64,000 nucleotides of DNA, from NCBI GenBank assembly GCA_951812925.1, contig OX638368.1, positions 6,510,001 through 6,574,000 on the forward strand, read 5' to 3'. Position numbers and translations under genes: made by a program. The notes under the pieces were generated by a model. The model worked only from the letters and a program-made list of their open reading frames with translations, did no database searches and was not told the DNA's origin. Shown here piece after piece: positions 58,740-64,000 of this stretch. The first letter of the stretch is position 1, and each line of letters begins with the position of its first letter. The DNA comes from Calliopum simillimum. Taxonomy: Eukaryota; Arthropoda; Insecta; Diptera; Lauxaniidae.

Positions 58740-59865
58740 GTTATAAATTTAAAAATTAGAAATTTTGTGTTTTTCGTGTATTTTTCTACGACATTATACG
58801 AAAATAAAGTTAATACAATGGTTTATCGGCATTGTGAGTTTTAAATCGAACCTCAAGGAAAAAAAGTGTTACAAAAAGTGTTCATGTTTAATTACCTTGT
58901 CACTTGAAGACCAATTTTCAGTCCTTTTTCTTTTTGGATTGATTTTTCCAGAATTTTCTTTTTTATTAAACTTTTATGAATTTCAAAATATGTAAACAAA
59001 GTGACAGCAACATAGCAGACACTTGAAAGATTTCGATATTATTTGTACTAAAACATTGATTAACTATTCCATGAGTACTTTTTTATTATGAGTTAGAGGA
59101 CGATTAAGCTTTCTTTATGTATACGGCTGTGTTTGATTTTGTTAACATGAGTTCATTTAGAGCGTTGACTACTGGTTGGTTTTTCGTGTTACAAACTGCT
59201 TTCATAATCGTGAACTTTATAAATCGGACTACAAATGCTTAAATATGGGTATTTCTTTTCCCGCTTTTTATTAACGGCTCCAAATGGATTCGTAATGGCA
59301 TCAACGGATCCTGTTCAACAATATTAACTTTCCTTTCGGTAGTCCACTTGGTTTTCTGTGAAAACAACATTCGACGTGGTATTCGATTTACTCCATATAC
59401 TTATAAGATTTTATTTGCGATTGACTTGTTTGGTCGACGTTAGTTGAAAGGCTAATGACCCAAAAAATTAAATGAAAAATGTATTAGGGTAGCAGAAGAA
59501 TATATTTAAAAGGAAAAATAAATTTGTTTTTTTTTATATTTTCACTCCTTACCCCCAATTCTGTGGACTTAAAAACGTCCTATCGCATACCACACAAAAG
59601 TAACTACTGAATTTTGCTTTGTTTTGTAAATTTTACGGTTTCTTTAATTCATTGAGAAATATTTGGAAACTTGTATGGAAAGAGACTCATAATATAAAAT
59701 ACAAAAATTCAGTTATGAAGACGAATTGCAGAAAAAAAGCTTTCATATTTGGGGATTTATGTTTGTGGTGTTTGAATAGGAATTCAAGGATTATACTTCA
59801 AAATAAACCCAGAAAAAATGGTTAATTTGACATAAAATGCACCATAAGCCCATGGAAATTCATAA
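58740..59865. other. Intergenic sequence, no gene seen
   Basis: AT-rich; scattered AACGGAT-like words near 59,270-59,310. Nothing coding. Confidence 0.45.
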
Positions 59866-60320
59866 ATATAGAGTGTATCCTAGAGGGAGGAGGCCTAAAC
59901 TAACAAAAAATTTCACATGGGGGGTCTAAAATGTACCCCTGAAGAGTTATAGCGTTAAAAGTGATTTTCAGACTTGTTTCACAAAAAATATTTTCGCCGC
60001 CAAAGTCAAAAAATAGCAAAACAAATTTAAAATGTCAACTTTAAAGGTCCAGAAATTTTCGAAATCCTTTAAGACCCAATAAACCAAATACACTCTTAGA
60101 AAGCTCATACAATTAGCTAAAAGCTTTTTAAAAAAAGTTTTCTCTAAACGTTAGGGTGACTCAAGAAAATTTTTTTGTAAAAAAAGTCAAAAAATTAGTT
60201 TTTAATCCTATAACCTCGCAGTGGTACATTTTAAACCACTACCAGGAGCAATTTTATGTTAATCTAGGCTTTCTCTAACACTCGCCAGAAGCTTCGTAAC
60301 CTTATGCGATACACCCCGTA
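59866..60320. mobile_element. Foldback repeat, copy 2 (complete)
   Basis: The left half (GGGGTCTAAAATGTACCCCT...GAGTTATAGCGTTAAAA...CAGACTTGTTTCACAAAAAA) is mirrored by the right half (TTTTTTGTAAAAAAAGTC...ATAACCTCGCAGTGGTACAT). Ends AGAGTGTATC and inverted GATACACCCCG. Related to 23,640-23,960. Confidence 0.8.
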
Positions 60321-60849
60321 TGTATATTTATATTTTCATAAAATTTGCTGCTATTAATGTTCTTATTTTTGTAGCGCTAAGACATTTTTTTGGTGTAAAT
60401 CGCATAATTTTGCTTTATTTACACTGGTGTACGTGGTATGTATGTTTGCGTATTTTTGTTTATATATTTATATATAATTTAATTTGCTTTATACATTTTG
60501 ACGTGCTTTTAAAATAAATAATCTGCTTTAGTTTTTTTTATTCTTATGTATGAATAATGTGCTGCAGCTGCATATCACTGCAATTTTTTGTTCTTTTGAT
60601 TTAATAAATAAAATGCTTTTTTTTGAAATACTTTAGGTATCAGAAGTAGTAGTAGAAGTGTAGTAGTTAACTCAAATTTTACTAACTAGAGTTCATTTTA
60701 CTATATGACTGTATATGTTCATTTATGTATGCGGATATTTCACGACAGAATTATATTTAAAAAAAAAAAGATTTCATTTTCATAATTTTTTTTACGATTC
60801 TTAATATATTTTTTTGTTAAAAATGTTTTCAATTTACAATTAATGAACC
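60321..60849. other. AT-rich intergenic sequence
   Basis: No gene or repeat recognised. Confidence 0.45.
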
Positions 60850-61233
60850 ATGTTCTGAAATCCATGTATGATAATTTCAATTAGTTTTCACTTGGGAAGT
60901 TTTTTGATGAAAATGGCGAGTCACACGATAAAAAGTATTGGAATCTCTTTCTTGGGGAATTACAGGTTTTGCAAATAATATTCATTTGTATTTACGAAAA
61001 AGTAACTATTTAGGAAATATTCGATAACATCGAATTTTTCGATTTTTTTTTCGGTTTTTTAAGAATATTTCCTAAAAGGCTACTTTTTCGTAAATACAAA
61101 TCAATATTATTTGTAGAACCTGTAACTCTCCACAAAAGCGATTCTGTTAGTTTTAATCGCACGACTCATCGTTTTCATCAAAAAACGTCCTAAATGAAAA
61201 GTAATTGAAACCACACGGATTTCGGAACAGGCC
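60850..61233. mobile_element. Foldback MITE, copy 2
   Basis: GTTCTGAAATCCATGTATG at the left, and inverted CACACGGATTTCGGAACAGG at the right. The two halves pair through CGAAAAAGTA and TTCCTAAA near the centre (about 61,040). Confidence 0.88.
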
Positions 61234-61257
61234 CGAATCGAAAACATACGTTTGACC

Positions 61258-62805
61258 ATTAGAGGTGTTTTAAGAATGTATGGAGATCCTTAGTAACAAC
61301 ATTTTGATACATGACACCCCTCAATATTGTGAGGTTGGAAAAAAAATGAGTTTCAAAAAAAAATTTTGGGGGTAGGGTGAGGGTAAAGGTTGGCGCATCC
61401 AGGTCAAAGGTGAGAGAAAAAGAGAAAAAATTTACATACAGCCCTACAAATGTTTAGGGGTCACCTATAGAAGGGTCAAATGTATGACCGACCCACATTA
61501 TTTTTTCTTCCCCAACATTTTTACCAAGCATACTTACCCCCTATCTCTAACCCCTAAGGGGGCTCCCATACAAAATTAACATTTTTAGGAAATCGACCCC
61601 CACCACTCCCTGGGTGCCCTAGAAGGGTCAAATATATGACGGGTCTCTAATATTTTTTCCTCCCCAACATTTTTTCCCAACTTACTTACCCTGTATCTCT
61701 GACTCTTTAGGGGACCTCCATACAAAATAGATGTCATAGACATGAAAAATATGGAAAGGAAATTATCAAATAGGCCTATAACTGCCCAGAAGTCACTCCT
61801 AGAGAAGTCAAGTATATGACCGATCCCCATTAGCCCCCCTCCAAAGTTTTTTCTCAGCATACCTGCCTCCTATTTCCAATCCTTAAGGGGTCTCCCGTAC
61901 AAAGTTACTGTTTTTATATAAAATGCCCCCACTGCTCTAACTGGCCCACGGGTACTCCTAGAAGGGTCAAATATATGACTGACCCCCATTACTTTTTTGC
62001 TACCTATATTTTTCCCCCACATACTTACCCCCTATTTTCAACCATGAAAGGGGCTGCCATACAATTTTTTTTTTTATAAATTTTCCTAGAAATAATGGGG
62101 TTTGGTCATACATTTGACCTTTCTAGGGGTACCCATGGTCCAGTTAGGGCAGTGGGGGCAGTTTTTAAAAAAACGTAACTTTGTATAGGAGCCCCCTTAA
62201 ATATTGGAAATGGGGGGTAGGTAAGATGTGAAACTTTGGAGGGAGGATAAGTGGGGTCGGTCATATATTTAAATTCTCTAGGAGTGACTTCTGGGCAGTT
62301 ATGGGCCTATTTGTTGATTTCCTTTCCATATTTTTTATGACTTTGACATCAGTTTTGTATGGGAGCACCCTTAAGAGCTAGAGATAGAGGGTAAGTACGG
62401 TGGGAAAAATTTTGGGGAGGAAAAAATACTAGGGGCCAGTCATACATTTGACCCTTCTAGGGGCACCCTGGGAGTGGTGGGGGTCGATTTCCTAAAAATA
62501 TCAATTTTGTATGGGAGCCCCCTTAGTGGTTAGAGATAGGGGTTAAGTATGCTTGGTAAAAATATTGGGGAGGGAAAAATAATGTGGGTCGGTCATACAT
62601 TTAAACCCTCTAGAGGTGGCCCCTCTTGTAGGGCTGTAAGTAAATGTTTCTCCTTTTCTCTCATCTTTGACCTCGATGCGCCAACCCTTACCCTCACCCC
62701 ACCCCCAAAATTTTTTTTGCAAGCTCATTTTTTTTTCCAACCTCACAAAATTGATGGGTGTCAAGTATCAAAATCCAAAAGTCGTGCATTAAAACACCCC
62801 TATTG
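61258..62805. repeat. 1.55-kb near-palindrome with internal direct repeats
   Basis: Two arms of about 740 bp, reverse complements over their whole length, separated by about 80 bp centred near 62,050. Landmarks pair in order: AGAGGTGTTTTAA with TTAAAACACCCCT; GAGGTTGGAAAAAAAA with TTTTTTTTCCAACCTC; GGTTGGCGCATC with GATGCGCCAACC; ACTGCCCAGAAGTCACTCCT with AGGAGTGACTTCTGGGCAGT. Each arm also has three or four loose direct repeats containing CCTAGAAGGGTCAAATATAT and CTTACCCCCTATCTCTAACC. No ORF. Confidence 0.93.
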
Positions 62806-63400
62806 ACCATTCTTACTAAAGAATCGTGCAATAATTATAAAAATTAAAATTTATTTTTCAAAGTAAGCCAGTCATGAAATATCCCATAAACATATATACA
62901 GAATTTATCATCAATGCGTTTTTATGTTTTTTCACAATTTTTATAAATTATCCTAATAAATTTTAATTATTTTTTGTTTTTTTTTTATGTATTTCTTGTA
63001 ATATTCTTTCATTTTTTATTTAATTTTCTGCTTAATAAATTGTTTTTTTACTCGTAATTGTTTTATGCATATTTCAATTTACTATAATTTCTATTTTGTT
63101 AATATATATTAACTTTTTTAGTTTTTTATTATATGTATGTATGTAGTTATAAGCAACCAGTTTTCTATCATTTATATTTTACTTTAATAAACTACATTCT
63201 TTTCTTTATTACTGCTTTTATATTCTGTATGAATTCCGTAATTTTTTATTTTTTGTTTATGGCATGTACATTTTTTTCACCACAATTCTAGGGAAAGTTT
63301 TCTACTGTCTTTAGTGGCTTTAATGAATCGTACACATTGAGAGAAATAAATTTTGATTGATGTGGTGTCTCGATAACATTTTTTGATTGATTTGCCATTG
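62806..63400. other. T-rich intergenic sequence
   Basis: Low complexity, with no gene seen. Confidence 0.45.
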
Positions 63401-63870
63401 TCGATACCGAATCTGGCAACCATTTCTCTCTATAAGGTCTGTGATCCAAGTTATCCTTGCTTTAAAGTGCAGAAAACGCTATTTTCAGACATGTGGCGTA
63501 CATACTGCAAACAGTGTGATTCACTTTTGCCAACGGCATCAAAAAGCCCTAACCTTCCTTCTCAAATCATTTCTTTAACTTTTCAATTGGATCGTATCTT
63601 TCTGAGATATCAACCATTGAAACAGAGATATCTCAATTCCATACAATTTAAGGAAGTCATTCAAATGTGCAATATCTTTACTTCAATGTATGCTATCTCG
63701 GAAAGTAATGATCCAATTGGAAAAGTTTAAACATGTGTCATAATAATAAAGATTTACTAACTGAATGTATGGCATATGTCTGAAGATAGCGTTTTCTGCA
63801 CTTTTAAGCAACGATAACTTGGATCACAAACCTTATAGAGAAAAATGGTTGCCAGATTCAGCATCAGCGA
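63401..63870. mobile_element. TIR element with about 110-bp arms
   Basis: GAATCTGGCAACCATTTCTC at the left and inverted GAATCTGGCAACCATTTTTC at the right. Pairing continues through TATAAGGT, GTGATCCAAGTTATC, AGTGCAGAAAACGCTAT and TTCAGACAT. The centre is about 240 bp of unique sequence without a recognised gene. Confidence 0.85.
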
Positions 63871-64000
63871 CCGGAAATTAATCAAAAAAAAAGTTATCGC
63901 GATCTCATTCAAAACTCTACGTGTTCCACGATGTTAATTATAACTAAACAAATAAATCTAACCGTATAAACTTTGATGTTGCAACAAAAAAAAAAAAAAT

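Noticed and set aside
62549..62806. ORFs in the 1.55-kb palindrome
   Set aside because: Mirror-image ORFs occur in both arms, are not protein-like and reflect the repeats.

Overview
This 64-kb window is eukaryotic, AT-rich and intron-bearing. It reads as a higher dipteran, most likely a tephritid-type fruit fly. The reasons are fly-like gene architecture with short GT-AG introns, single-copy genes whose best remembered matches are Drosophila proteins, abundant mariner relics, and a dense load of inverted-repeat MITEs. The species call is inference; I could not run a search.

Layout. Positions 1-26,700 are gene-poor: minisatellites, TIR elements, foldback elements, mariner and Tc1-like relics, tRNA-derived SINEs, and a 140-bp-period dispersed repeat. 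A compact gene cluster follows. SCYL2 pseudokinase is at 26,715-31,558 (+). A Fanzor (TnpB-like RNA-guided nuclease) gene at 34,027-35,820 (+) lies inside its own transposon. beta4GalT7 is at 36,831-37,835 (-). A small EGF-like membrane protein is at 40,262-40,850 (+). Cpsf100/CPSF2 (42,678-45,492, +) and the rRNA dimethyltransferase DIMT1 (46,047-47,094, -) are convergent. From 48,100 to 50,320 an inverted duplication flanks a broken DNAAF3 (dynein-arm assembly) gene. The rest (50,300-64,000) is intergenic, with several datable MITE insertions, a non-LTR retrotransposon tail, a mariner relic and a roughly 1.5-kb near-palindrome.

How genes work together. The four conserved genes are housekeeping and unrelated in pathway: clathrin/endosomal traffic (SCYL2), proteoglycan linker synthesis (beta4GalT7), mRNA 3'-end processing (Cpsf100) and 18S rRNA modification (DIMT1). 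Their proximity looks like conserved microsynteny rather than an operon-like unit.

Most notable item. The Fanzor gene has a spliceosomal intron, RuvC motifs and a CXXC...CXXC zinc ribbon. It sits 86 bp from the end of a 2,143-bp element with 13-bp perfect terminal repeats (CCCTTTCAGACCC) and TTAT direct repeats on both sides, a piggyBac-like signature. A single 1-base frame break separates its two halves, so this copy is either very recently dead or affected by a sequence error.
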